A stretch of DNA of 33,568 bases from Aeromonas popoffii (GTDB lineage: Bacteria > Pseudomonadota > Gammaproteobacteria > Enterobacterales > Aeromonadaceae): positions 11,889 to 45,456 of the forward strand of contig NZ_CDBI01000086.1 of assembly GCF_000820025.1 (NCBI RefSeq), written 5' to 3'. Position numbers and translations under genes: made by a program. Under the pieces are notes generated by a model. That model made no database searches, was not told the origin of the DNA, and saw only the letters and a list, made by a program, of their open reading frames with translations. Below, piece by piece: positions 7,836-15,158 of this stretch (position 1 is the stretch's first letter; the number at the start of each line of letters is the position of its first letter).

Positions 7836-9461
7836 ATGCAGATCCTGTTGATCGAAGACGATGCCATGCTCAGCTCAGTCCTCTACAAGGGGCTGAATGA
7901 GCACGGTATTACGCCATCCCAACTGATCCACTGCAAGGAGCTCGCCACCCTGCCCACCCTGCTGCGTCAGCAGTCGTTCGATGCCATCATCTGCCGCCAA
8001 TATCACCATCAGGCTCATGAAGGGATCCGCTTGCTGCAAGAGGCGCACTATCTGGGCTTGCTCGAACCGGGCTGCGTGCTGCTGTTGCTGGATGAGGATG
8101 ATGATCTGCTCCAGTATCCCCCCTCGGATCTCTACTTCCCGTTGCACCTGCCCATGCCCTTCACCACAGAGCAGTTGACGCTCTGCCTGCGCGATTTCGT
8201 GCTGCTGACCCGGCTGACCCGTCCCCTACCGGCCCCGATGAAGCTGAGAGAGTGGCATATCGGCTGCACCCTGTGTGAAGACCTGCTCTATCAGCAACAG
8301 CAGCACAAAGGGCTGGGCCCGCTGCTGGACAGGGTCAAGGGTTACATGTTGCTGCAGCAGCAGAATCACTTCCACGCCACCCAGCACTATGCCATGTGCA
8401 CCAAGGAATACGACGCCTGGTGGCCGCGCAAGGGACTGATCCACTCACTGCTGGGATTGAACAAGCTGGAGAGCGCGCACAAGGATCTGGCCCGCTATCA
8501 GGAGCGGCTGCCGCCCAGCATACAGTTGGAGCTGAAGCTGGCCTGCCTGCTGCACGAGTCAAAGTGGGAATCTGCCTGGGAGGTGCTCAACCAGCTGCTG
8601 CACGAGCAACCCAGGCAGCCCGAGTGGCGCCAGGCCGCTATCCTGCTGGCCCTGCTACTCAAAGACGAGGGGAAGGCGCTTGAGCAGGCCAACGCCATCA
8701 GTTTGCGCTTCTTTTCTGAACACAAACTCCGGATATCTATCGAGAATTTCATTCTGAACGCCAGCCTGGCCGTGATCTGGCACTACCCCACGGCCGCCCG
8801 GATCAGCGCACTGCAGCAGGAGTATCAGTACCTCTGTCATGCCGTGGCCCTACGCGCCCATGAGAATGCCTTGCTGCGGGCCCTGATGCTGAGTCTGGAT
8901 TACCGCTTCGACGAAGCCCTGGTGTTGCTGGCCAGACACCCGCCGGAGACAGCACGGGACAACCATCTCAACCAGCTGCTCGGTTTTGCCGTCAGCCAAT
9001 TCTCAGGCCTGCCCCACCACGCCCAGCGCTACCTGACACAGCTCAGCCAGTATGAGGCCAAGGTGGCCCCGGCCCCCCTGATCCAACAGCTGTTCAAGCA
9101 GGTGGTCACCGACCAGATGCTGCAACTGGAGCGCCGTGAACAGCGCCTGACCTATCTGCGCCAGGAGCGGCAAAGAGCGATAGTGGCCGACCAGCATCAG
9201 CTCGCGGTGCAGTATGCCCTGACCCTGCAGGAGGAGTTTCCGGCGCTGCCCGGCGATGCCTGGCAACTGCTGGAGTTGCTGCAACTGTGCTGGCCCGCCG
9301 GCATGCCAGCCCCCAAGGTGGCACTGCTGGTTGACCGGCTGGAGCGGCGTCTGACCCATAGCACCTCCTTCATGGAACACCATGCAGAGTTGTACCAGAA
9401 GACGCTGAAGCAAATCAGGTCACACCTGAACCCCCAATTGCCCGCCACTCCCCCCAACTAA
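7836..9461 (+). CDS. Degenerate response-regulator receiver fused to a helical (TPR-like) region
   Basis: A 541-residue cytoplasmic protein. It starts MQILLIEDDAML, the acidic end of a CheY-like receiver (E7, D8, D9). Where the phospho-acceptor Asp should be, the strand reads FDAIICRQ, with Arg54 (or Cys53) in its place, and the conserved Lys before the last strand is replaced in LPMPF. So it is a pseudo-receiver that probably cannot be phosphorylated. Residues from about 140 onward have no DNA-binding or enzyme motif but many helical pairs consistent with TPR repeats (for example LLHESKWESAWEVLNQLLHEQP). Vibrio VieB has a comparable receiver-plus-TPR layout. ATG 7836 has GAAGGAG 8 nt upstream. 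It probably acts by protein-protein contact; partner unknown. Confidence 0.7.
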   Translation: MQILLIEDDAMLSSVLYKGLNEHGITPSQLIHCKELATLPTLLRQQSFDAIICRQYHHQAHEGIRLLQEAHYLGLLEPGCVLLLLDEDDDLLQYPPSDLYFPLHLPMPFTTEQLTLCLRDFVLLTRLTRPLPAPMKLREWHIGCTLCEDLLYQQQQHKGLGPLLDRVKGYMLLQQQNHFHATQHYAMCTKEYDAWWPRKGLIHSLLGLNKLESAHKDLARYQERLPPSIQLELKLACLLHESKWESAWEVLNQLLHEQPRQPEWRQAAILLALLLKDEGKALEQANAISLRFFSEHKLRISIENFILNASLAVIWHYPTAARISALQQEYQYLCHAVALRAHENALLRALMLSLDYRFDEALVLLARHPPETARDNHLNQLLGFAVSQFSGLPHHAQRYLTQLSQYEAKVAPAPLIQQLFKQVVTDQMLQLERREQRLTYLRQERQRAIVADQHQLAVQYALTLQEEFPALPGDAWQLLELLQLCWPAGMPAPKVALLVDRLERRLTHSTSFMEHHAELYQKTLKQIRSHLNPQLPATPPN

Positions 9462-9485
9462 GCCCGGCACAGGCTGGGCCTTGCT
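9462..9485 (+). terminator. Probable terminator after the receiver-like gene
   Basis: GCCCGGC (9462-9468), loop ACAG, GCTGGGC (9473-9479), then CTTGCT. The 7-bp stem includes one G-T pair and the T-tract is weak. It lies between two convergent genes. Confidence 0.45.
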
Positions 9486-9510
9486 ATCAGCCCCCCAGGC
9501 AGAGCACGAT

Positions 9511-10824
9511 TTACAGCAGACCCCGTACCAGGATCCCGGCGATCAACAGCGGCGCCACCAGTCGCCAGCACCAGAGCAGACCGAAGCGCAATACGGGCGA
9601 CAGGCCGGCGGGCAATATGCTGTCCCCCAGTCGCCAGCCCAGCAGCAGGGTCAGCACCAGGCCGAACAGCGGCATCATCAGGTTGGAGGTGAGGTAGTCG
9701 AGCAAGTCGAAGAGGGTCTTGCCAAACAGAGTCAGCTCGCTCCAGGGGCCGAACGACAGGCTGACTGGAATGCCGGAGGCCATGATGAGCAAAGTCAGCA
9801 GCCGGCTGGAGCCACGGCGGGACCAGCCCCACTCCTCGGTGGTGAAGCGCACCAGATGCTCCAGCATGGAGATGGAGGAAGAGAGCGCCGCCACCAGCAA
9901 CAACAGGAAGAACACCACCCCCAGTCCCTGGCCAAACGGCAGATGGTTGAACACTGCGGGCATGGTCATGAAGGTGAGACCGGGACCTGCGGCAGGATCT
10001 ATGCCGGTCGAGGCCAGCGCCGGGAAGATCATCAACCCCGCCAGCACAGAGATGAGGCTTGCCAGCGTCACCACCCAGACCCCGGAGCGCAGCACACCTT
10101 GGCTGTTGGGCAGGTAGGCGCCATAAGTGGTGTGCACGCCAAGACCGATGGAGAGAGAGAAGAAAGCCAGCCCCAGCGCATCCAGTACACTCTGGCCGGT
10201 CAGCATGGAAAAATCAGGCAGCAGCAGTTGGCGTACCCCGACCATGGAGCCGGGCATGGAGAGCCCCACCCCCACCAGCAGCAACATCATGATGAAGAGG
10301 GTCGGCATCATCCAGCGCAACGCCCGCTCTATCCCCTTCTGAATGCCACCCTGAACGAACCACCAGGTGAGCCCGGCGAACACCAGATGGGTCAGCACGG
10401 GCCACCAGGGATCGCTGACGTAGCCGTTGAACAGGGCGGTGAGGGCACTGCCCTCACTCAGGTTGAGCTTGCCCATCACAGCCAGCGCCGCGTAACCCAC
10501 GGTCCAGCCGCCGACCACACTGTAGAAGCTGTAGATGAAGAAGCCGCACAATATCCCCATGTAGCCCATCCAGCGCCAGTTCGGCCCAACCAGCTTGTTG
10601 AAGGCGCCGAGCACCCCGCGCTGGCTGCGGCTGCCGAGCAGGGTCTCCCCCACCAGCACGGCCACCCCCAGGGTGAAGCTGAACAACAGGAACACCAGCA
10701 GGAAGGCGCCACCGCCATTGGTGGCCGTCACATAGGGAAACTTCCAGATGGCGCCAAGGCCGATCGCCGTGCCGGCCGCTGCCAACACATGACCAAGACG
10801 GGAAGACCACTGAACCTGGCTCAT
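9511..10824 (-). CDS. Sodium-dependent transporter, NSS (SNF) family
   Basis: A 437-residue inner-membrane symporter of the neurotransmitter:sodium symporter family, the usual length for bacterial members with 11-12 helices. The TM1 signature LGAIWKFPYVTATNGGGAFL contains the unwound, Na-binding segment, and FFSLSIGLGVHTTYGAY matches TM6. Characterised bacterial members carry amino acids, often aromatic or hydrophobic (TnaT, Tyt1, MhsT). I start at ATG 10824 (MSQVQWSSRLG), with GGAGG 4 nt upstream, not at the more distal ATG 10863. The 5' leader contains a structured candidate attenuator, so expression is probably controlled by premature termination. It is a close paralogue of the gene at 11988-13301. 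Confidence 0.92.
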   Translation of the reverse strand: MSQVQWSSRLGHVLAAAGTAIGLGAIWKFPYVTATNGGGAFLLVFLLFSFTLGVAVLVGETLLGSRSQRGVLGAFNKLVGPNWRWMGYMGILCGFFIYSFYSVVGGWTVGYAALAVMGKLNLSEGSALTALFNGYVSDPWWPVLTHLVFAGLTWWFVQGGIQKGIERALRWMMPTLFIMMLLLVGVGLSMPGSMVGVRQLLLPDFSMLTGQSVLDALGLAFFSLSIGLGVHTTYGAYLPNSQGVLRSGVWVVTLASLISVLAGLMIFPALASTGIDPAAGPGLTFMTMPAVFNHLPFGQGLGVVFFLLLLVAALSSSISMLEHLVRFTTEEWGWSRRGSSRLLTLLIMASGIPVSLSFGPWSELTLFGKTLFDLLDYLTSNLMMPLFGLVLTLLLGWRLGDSILPAGLSPVLRFGLLWCWRLVAPLLIAGILVRGLL

Positions 10825-10888
10825 ACAACCTCCGGGGAACGCAACATCAAATCGATACTCCATGGGTAAACATCAAACGGGCAACCAC

Positions 10889-10912
10889 AAAAAAGGCCGC
10901 CTGTCGGCGACC
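10889..10912 (-). terminator. Intrinsic terminator inside the transporter leader (attenuator terminator)
   Basis: On the minus strand GGTCGCC (10906-10912), loop GACA, GGCGGCC (10895-10901), followed by six T (10889-10894). The 7-bp stem has one G-T pair. It lies 64 bp before the transporter ATG, and no minus-strand gene lies upstream that it could serve, so it must act on the transporter's own leader transcript. Confidence 0.7.
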
Positions 10913-10954
10913 CTTGCAATGAACATTCAGACAAACTGCACGTACAAGGTCACC
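10906..10954 (-). promoter_or_regulatory. Antiterminator helix competing with the leader terminator
   Basis: GGTGACCTTG (10945-10954, minus strand) can pair with CAAGGGTCGCC (10906-10916) over 10 bp, with one G-T pair and one bulged G. This pairing consumes the entire left arm of the terminator at 10889-10912. The two structures exclude each other, as in classical attenuators. Confidence 0.6.
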
Positions 10955-11003
10955 TCTCCTGCGAGCGGAAAAATCGGCCTGACAGCGCGAAAACGGATGA
11001 CAT
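10950..11003 (-). CDS. Putative 17-residue leader peptide
   Basis: ATG at 11003 opens a 17-codon frame, MSSVFALSGRFFRSQER, whose TGA stop lies within the left arm of the antiterminator (10945-10954). Phe is at positions 5, 11 and 12. A ribosome reaching the stop would mask the antiterminator arm; one stalled at the Phe pair would leave it free. The Shine-Dalgarno is poor (CAGG, about 11 nt upstream), which is the main weakness. Translation and amino-acid specificity are inferred. Confidence 0.35.
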   Translation of the reverse strand: MSSVFALSGRFFRSQER

Positions 11004-11258
11004 GAGTAGGATGGCCTGAACGCCAAAAAGGAGCCACAGCCTAAACTATGGAAAGAAAAATTGACACAATGAGAAGTAAAAATTTTCAACTTCCATTGAA
11101 AAACCTATATTCATCAATCAGGGACTCCCGATTGACCATGATAATACCCCTGTGACCAGCCCTTTGGTTTAATCTTGATGAGTCAGTGACGTCCCGTCAC
11201 CGATCAGACAGATCGCCTGGTTCGGCCACTTGATTCAGCCTATGCAACAGGACAGTGC

Positions 11259-12026
11259 ATGAAACGAACGCTGCTCATCGGAACACTCCTCAGCCTCAGC
11301 CTGACACTGTCGGCACAACCCTCGCTGACCCTGCTCAGCCATGAACTCGTGCCCTTTACTTACCACCATGATGGCCAGCTCGACGGGGTCGCCGTTCGCC
11401 TGATCCAGCAAATACAAGATGAACTGGGAGAAACATATCCCATCCGGATTTATCCCTTCAAACGGGCCCTGGCACTGACCAGGCTTGAGCCAGGATATGC
11501 GCTGTTTGTCACCCATTGGGCACCCGAGAGAGAGCCCCTCTTTAAATGGGTAGGGCCACTGTTTCTGAATAAAGTGATCATCTATCAACCCCCGTCACCC
11601 AGACACAAACTGAAGAGCCTCGACGGCTTGCGTCACTTGCCAAGGGTCGGGGTTGTGCTGGGTAATGCCGATGACGAACGACTCACCCGCGAGGGATATA
11701 CCAATCTGGTGCGCTACCAAACCGTGGACGAAGCCTTGCAGCGCTTGGTACTGGGCAAAATTGATGCATTTCCAGTCGGCGAAATGGTGCTGGATGCCAC
11801 CTTGGAACAGCGAGGGTTATCACATCGCATCGTGACAAACTCAGGTGTAGTGCTGCACGAATCATGGCTCTATCTCGCCTTTTCCAGGGATCAGGATGAT
11901 GCAGTCATCGCCCGTTGGCAGTCCGCGCTCGACAGAGTCAGGTTGAAAAGTGGGAGGGGCTCGCTCCCCCCCCATCAAGATCGAACCTCATATCAAGCCG
12001 CGCAGCAGGATCCCGCCGATCAGTAA
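11259..12026 (+). CDS. Periplasmic solute-binding protein, family 3-like
   Basis: A 255-residue protein with signal peptide MKRTLLIGTLLSLSLTLSA and the architecture of extracellular solute-binding proteins of the polar amino-acid type (LVPFTY near the N-terminus, DGVAVRLIQQIQ, then PRVGVVLGNADDERL and LGKIDAFPVGE). No permease or ATPase gene is nearby, so it may be an orphan or act with a sensor. AGGA lies about 6 nt before the ATG. From about residue 230 the frame runs through a GC-rich hairpin and 39 bp into the 3' end of the convergent transporter gene. The last 25 or so residues (SGRGSLPPHQDRTSYQ onward) do not look like a natural domain end, so a frameshift or run-on end is possible. Confidence 0.75.
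   Translation: MKRTLLIGTLLSLSLTLSAQPSLTLLSHELVPFTYHHDGQLDGVAVRLIQQIQDELGETYPIRIYPFKRALALTRLEPGYALFVTHWAPEREPLFKWVGPLFLNKVIIYQPPSPRHKLKSLDGLRHLPRVGVVLGNADDERLTREGYTNLVRYQTVDEALQRLVLGKIDAFPVGEMVLDATLEQRGLSHRIVTNSGVVLHESWLYLAFSRDQDDAVIARWQSALDRVRLKSGRGSLPPHQDRTSYQAAQQDPADQ
11952..11973 (-). terminator. GC-rich hairpin after the second NSS gene, inside the binding-protein frame
   Basis: GGG-A-GGGG, loop, CCCC-CCC on the plus strand; on the minus strand it is followed by ACTTTTC. It begins 15 bp past the transporter stop (11988). It lies within the last 25 codons of the convergent binding-protein gene. Confidence 0.45.
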
Positions 12027-13301
12027 CGGTGCCAGCCAGCGCCAGCAACCCATCACCAGGATACGCCAGTGTTGTGCCAATCCCCGGGGCAACGCCTGCT
12101 GACCCAGTTTCCAGCCCAGCAACAGGGTAAGCGCCAGCCCGAACATGGGCATCATCAGGTTGGAGGTGACAAAATCCAGCAGCTCGAAGATGTTCTTGCC
12201 AAACAGGGTCACATCCGCCCAGGGGCCGAACGACAGGCTGACGGGAATACCGTTCACCATCACCAGCGCGATGATCAGGCCGCAGGCCGCACGGCGTGAC
12301 CAGCCAAAGCTCTCGCAGAGGAAGCACTGCAGATGCTCCAACAGCGAGATGGCAGAGGAGAGCGCAGCCACCACCAGCAGGGAGAAGAAGATCACCGCCA
12401 GCCCCTGGCCGAATGGCAACTTCTGGAACACCGCCGGCATGGTCATGAAGGTGAGGCCCGGGCCCGCGGCGGGATCTATGCCGGTCGCCGCCAATACGGG
12501 GAATATCATCAAGCCCGCCAGCACGGCGATGAGGCTCGCCAGCAGCACCACCCAGAGGCTGGAACGGCCAACCCCGTCGCTGGAAGGCAAGTAGGCACCA
12601 TAGGTGGTGTGAATACCGAGCCCGATGGAGAGGGAGAAAAAGGCCAGCCCCATGGCATCGAGCACCCCGGACATGCCGAGTTTGCTGAAGTCCGGCATCA
12701 GGAAGTGGCGCACCCCGGCCATGGCATTGGGCAGGGTGAGGCCGAAGGCCACCAGCAGCAGTATCATGATGAACAGGGCCGGCATCATCCAGCGCAGGGT
12801 GCGCTCCACTCCCTGCTGCACGCCGCCCTGCACGAACCACCAGGTGAGGGCGGCAAACAGCAGGTGGGTCAGCACGGGCCAGAGCGGATCACCGACATAG
12901 TCGTTGAAGCGGGCAGTCAGTGCCGCGCCGTCTCCGTGCTGCAAATTACCCGCCAGCGCCATGCCGGTGTAACCCAGGGTCCAGCCACCCACCACGCTGT
13001 AGAAGCTGAAGATGAGCAGGCTGCTGAGCAGCCCCATGGCCCCGACCCAGCGCCAGCGCTTGCCCATCAGCGCACCGAAGGCCCCCACTACACCGCGCCG
13101 GCTCAGGCTGCCAAGCAGTGTCTCCCCCATCAATACCGCCACCCCCAGGGTGAAGCTGAACAGCAAGAAGACCAGCAGGAAGGCACCGCCACCGTTGGCG
13201 GCCGTCACGTAGGGAAACTTCCAGATAGCGCCGAGACCGACGGCGGAGCCTGCGGCGGCCAGGATATAACCGAGCCGGGATGACCATTGGGACTGCTTCA
13301 T
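11988..13301 (-). CDS. Sodium-dependent transporter, NSS (SNF) family (second paralogue)
   Basis: A 437-residue inner-membrane symporter, the same length as the paralogue at 9511-10824 and similar throughout, including LGAIWKFPYVTAANGGGAFL (TM1) and FFSLSIGLGIHTTYGAYLP (TM6). Substrate is probably an amino acid, not resolvable here. ATG 13301 (MKQSQWSSRLG) has GGAG 5 nt upstream; the frame is open further upstream but the family begins here. The leader has alternative inverted repeats but no terminator with T-tract, so its control differs from the first paralogue. The 3' end overlaps the convergent binding-protein gene by 39 bp. Confidence 0.92.
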   Translation of the reverse strand: MKQSQWSSRLGYILAAAGSAVGLGAIWKFPYVTAANGGGAFLLVFLLFSFTLGVAVLMGETLLGSLSRRGVVGAFGALMGKRWRWVGAMGLLSSLLIFSFYSVVGGWTLGYTGMALAGNLQHGDGAALTARFNDYVGDPLWPVLTHLLFAALTWWFVQGGVQQGVERTLRWMMPALFIMILLLVAFGLTLPNAMAGVRHFLMPDFSKLGMSGVLDAMGLAFFSLSIGLGIHTTYGAYLPSSDGVGRSSLWVVLLASLIAVLAGLMIFPVLAATGIDPAAGPGLTFMTMPAVFQKLPFGQGLAVIFFSLLVVAALSSAISLLEHLQCFLCESFGWSRRAACGLIIALVMVNGIPVSLSFGPWADVTLFGKNIFELLDFVTSNLMMPMFGLALTLLLGWKLGQQALPRGLAQHWRILVMGCWRWLAPLLIGGILLRGLI

Positions 13302-13316
13302 AAGAACTCCAATACA

Positions 13317-13366
13317 GGTGCCCACCACCTGGGCCCGAAATGGCACCCAGAGTACGGTCAGGGCCC
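13317..13366 (-). promoter_or_regulatory. Paired inverted repeats in the second transporter's leader
   Basis: GGTGCC/GGCACC (13317-13322 with 13342-13347) and two GGGCCC palindromes (13331-13336 and 13361-13366) interleave, so the two pairings would compete. The first hairpin ends 15 nt before the ATG. No T-tract follows. Possible translational control element; weak. Confidence 0.25.
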
Positions 13367-13460
13367 CGCAATCACAACGCTGCTTATCGGGCTAAAACAC
13401 GATTTATTGGCATTAATACCTAATTAAATTCGATTTAACGCGCTATCGTGCCAACAAATA

Positions 13461-13488
13461 AAAACCGGAGCGTGTTTGCTCCGGTTTT
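13461..13488 (-). terminator. Strong intrinsic terminator after the 2OG oxygenase gene
   Basis: An 11-bp perfect stem AAAACCGGAGC / GCTCCGGTTTT with a 6-nt loop; on the minus strand it continues TTTTTATTT. It lies 27 bp after the stop at 13515 and separates the oxygenase from the transporter downstream. Confidence 0.9.
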
Positions 13489-13514
13489 GACTGTCATGAG
13501 TGTGCGTTTTGGGC

Positions 13515-14354
13515 CTAGATTACCCCCAGCTCCCGCAGCCGCTCCATCAGGTAGCTGTGGGCGGTGTGTCGCTCGGAGAGCACCACGTCCGGCCTCGGGT
13601 GAAGGAACAGTGGCAGCGAGATGCGGGACTTGCTGGCGCTGCCGCCGGTGGGGTTGATGACGCGATGGGTCGTGGAGGGGTAGTAGCCACGAGAGGCCTC
13701 TTGCAACATGTCACCTATGTTGATGATCAGGGTGCCAAAATCGCACGGTACATCCATCCACTCACCATCAGATCCCTTCACCTGCAGGCCCGGCTCATTG
13801 GCGGCGGGCAGTATGGTCAGCAGGTTGATGTCTTCGTGGGCGGCGGCGCGGATGGCGCCCGGTGCCTCGGTGCCGTCGAACGGCGGGTAGTGCAGCACCC
13901 GCAGCAGGGTCTTCTGACTCTCTTCGATCATGGAGGAGAGCGGGCAGCTGTAGTGGGCGGCGATATCAACCGGTGTGTATTGCTCCACCCAGCCCAGCAG
14001 CTCGGCGGCCAGGTTGTTGGCAAGGTGATAGTACTCCATCGCCTGCTCCCTGAGTGCTGCCGGCATCTGGCCCCAGGGGTAGAGGTGGAAGTACTCCTTG
14101 ATGTCCTTCTGGCTATGGCCCTTGGCCACCTCGGAGACCGAGGGTGGGAAGTAGCCATCCTGGGTCTCGCGATTGAACAGGAAATCCTGCTTCTGCTCGC
14201 TCATGAAGAAGCGATACCAGTTGTCATAGATGGACTGCACCAGCTCTTTGGGGATAGGGTGGTTGGTCAGCACGCCAAAGCCGGTGGTACGCAGGGATTC
14301 GGTGAAGCGCTGCGCCGCATCGGGCGAGCGGTAATCGACGGTCAGGACTTTCAT
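13515..14354 (-). CDS. 2-oxoglutarate/Fe(II)-dependent oxygenase, isopenicillin N synthase-like
   Basis: A 279-residue non-haem iron oxygenase. The facial triad is visible: H173-x-D175 in AAHEDINLLTIL and H230 in STTHRVINP, with the 2-oxoglutarate-binding R244-x-S246 in SRISLPLFLHP. The family fold (DIOX_N followed by 2OG-FeII_Oxy) fits the N-terminal GFGVLTNHPIP and the downstream double-stranded beta-helix. Bacterial members act on varied small molecules; the substrate cannot be named. The ATG at 14354 has no clear Shine-Dalgarno. It is followed by a strong terminator, so it is a single-gene unit on the minus strand. The upstream region (14355-14547) is shared with the divergent lipoprotein gene and holds an inverted repeat GTCAC-CAATA-GTGAC at 14431-14445. 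Confidence 0.88.
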   Translation of the reverse strand: MKVLTVDYRSPDAAQRFTESLRTTGFGVLTNHPIPKELVQSIYDNWYRFFMSEQKQDFLFNRETQDGYFPPSVSEVAKGHSQKDIKEYFHLYPWGQMPAALREQAMEYYHLANNLAAELLGWVEQYTPVDIAAHYSCPLSSMIEESQKTLLRVLHYPPFDGTEAPGAIRAAAHEDINLLTILPAANEPGLQVKGSDGEWMDVPCDFGTLIINIGDMLQEASRGYYPSTTHRVINPTGGSASKSRISLPLFLHPRPDVVLSERHTAHSYLMERLRELGVI

Positions 14355-14547
14355 TATTTTTGTTACAGGCCAGTTAAAAGGTGGCGCAGTTTACCTTGCC
14401 CATGACCACAAGGAAAGTGAGCCCCAGCCCGTCACCAATAGTGACAAAAACATCATAAAACGGCGTCAACCAAGACCCGTCCCCACCCCTTGTCCTGACC
14501 CTGCTTCCTCACTAGAATGCCCCCATCATCCATACCGGAGCCCGTTT

Positions 14548-15111
14548 ATGTCCCCCAAAATCCTGTTGCTGACCTTGCCTTTCCTGCTCGCCGGTTGCAG
14601 CTCGCTGTCGGAAGAGGAGTGCCGTGCCATGAGCTGGTACAACCTGGGCTATCAGGATGGGGAACAGGGCAAGACCCGTCAGGCGACCCGTGACTATGTG
14701 TCGACCTGTGGCGAGTATGGCCTCAAGGTGGATGAAGCCGAGTGGAAGCGGGGTTATGCCAAGGGGCTGGAGCTCTACTGCATTCCCGAGCTCGCTTACA
14801 GCAAAGGCAAGTCCGGCGCCGAGTATCTGGGGGTCTGCCCCAACGATGCCAGCTTCCTCACCCAGTACGATCGCGGTCGCAAGGAGTACCAGCTGGAGAA
14901 GCAGCTCAGCGAGATCAAGAGCGACATGGAGCGGACAGAGCGGGATATCGAACAGCTGGATCGGCAGATCCGCAATGAGAACGACAGCAAGCAGCGCGAC
15001 TACTACCGGGCCCAGCGCGAACGCGCCATCCGCCATTACGAGGGGCTGCGCCGCGACTATAACCGGATCCGTTTCCCGGATCGGGTGATCCAGTTTTCCT
15101 TCGGCAATTAA
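14548..15111 (+). CDS. DUF2799-like lipoprotein
   Basis: A 187-residue lipoprotein. The signal ends in a canonical lipobox, LLAGC, with the lipidated Cys at about position 17. The mature part begins SSLSEEECRAMSWYNLGYQDGEQGK, the recognisable DUF2799 signature (repeated Trp/Gly-rich segments, GYAKGLELYCIPE and CPNDASFL), then a long charged coiled-coil (QLEKQLSEIKSDMERTERDIEQLDRQIR). Role unknown; likely outer-membrane or periplasm-facing. GGAG lies 7 nt before the ATG. Confidence 0.85.
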   Translation: MSPKILLLTLPFLLAGCSSLSEEECRAMSWYNLGYQDGEQGKTRQATRDYVSTCGEYGLKVDEAEWKRGYAKGLELYCIPELAYSKGKSGAEYLGVCPNDASFLTQYDRGRKEYQLEKQLSEIKSDMERTERDIEQLDRQIRNENDSKQRDYYRAQRERAIRHYEGLRRDYNRIRFPDRVIQFSFGN

Positions 15112-15158
15112 TGCAAGCGGGCTCGGCCACGGTTCGCCGCGCCGGCCCGGCTTGACCT

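Larger units (their letters stand above)
10825..11258. other. 434-bp divergent control region between transporter and binding-protein genes
   Basis: The minus-strand half (10825 to about 11040) is the attenuator-like leader of the transporter; a TAGTTT at about 11042-11047 is a possible -10. The plus-strand half is AT-richer and holds an inverted repeat GTGACG-TCC-CGTCAC at 11186-11200, about 60 bp before the binding-protein ATG, which could be an operator. I see no further protein gene. Confidence 0.5.

Noticed and set aside
9481..10869. Long plus-strand open frame opposite the NSS gene
   Set aside because: Antisense to a clear transporter; composition is His/Gln/Pro-rich, typical of a shadow frame in GC-rich DNA.
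10860..11040. Glycine riboswitch in the NSS leader
   Set aside because: A GGAGAG is present, but the conserved CCGAAGG and CTCTCAGG-type core segments are missing. The simpler antiterminator/terminator pair explains the leader better.
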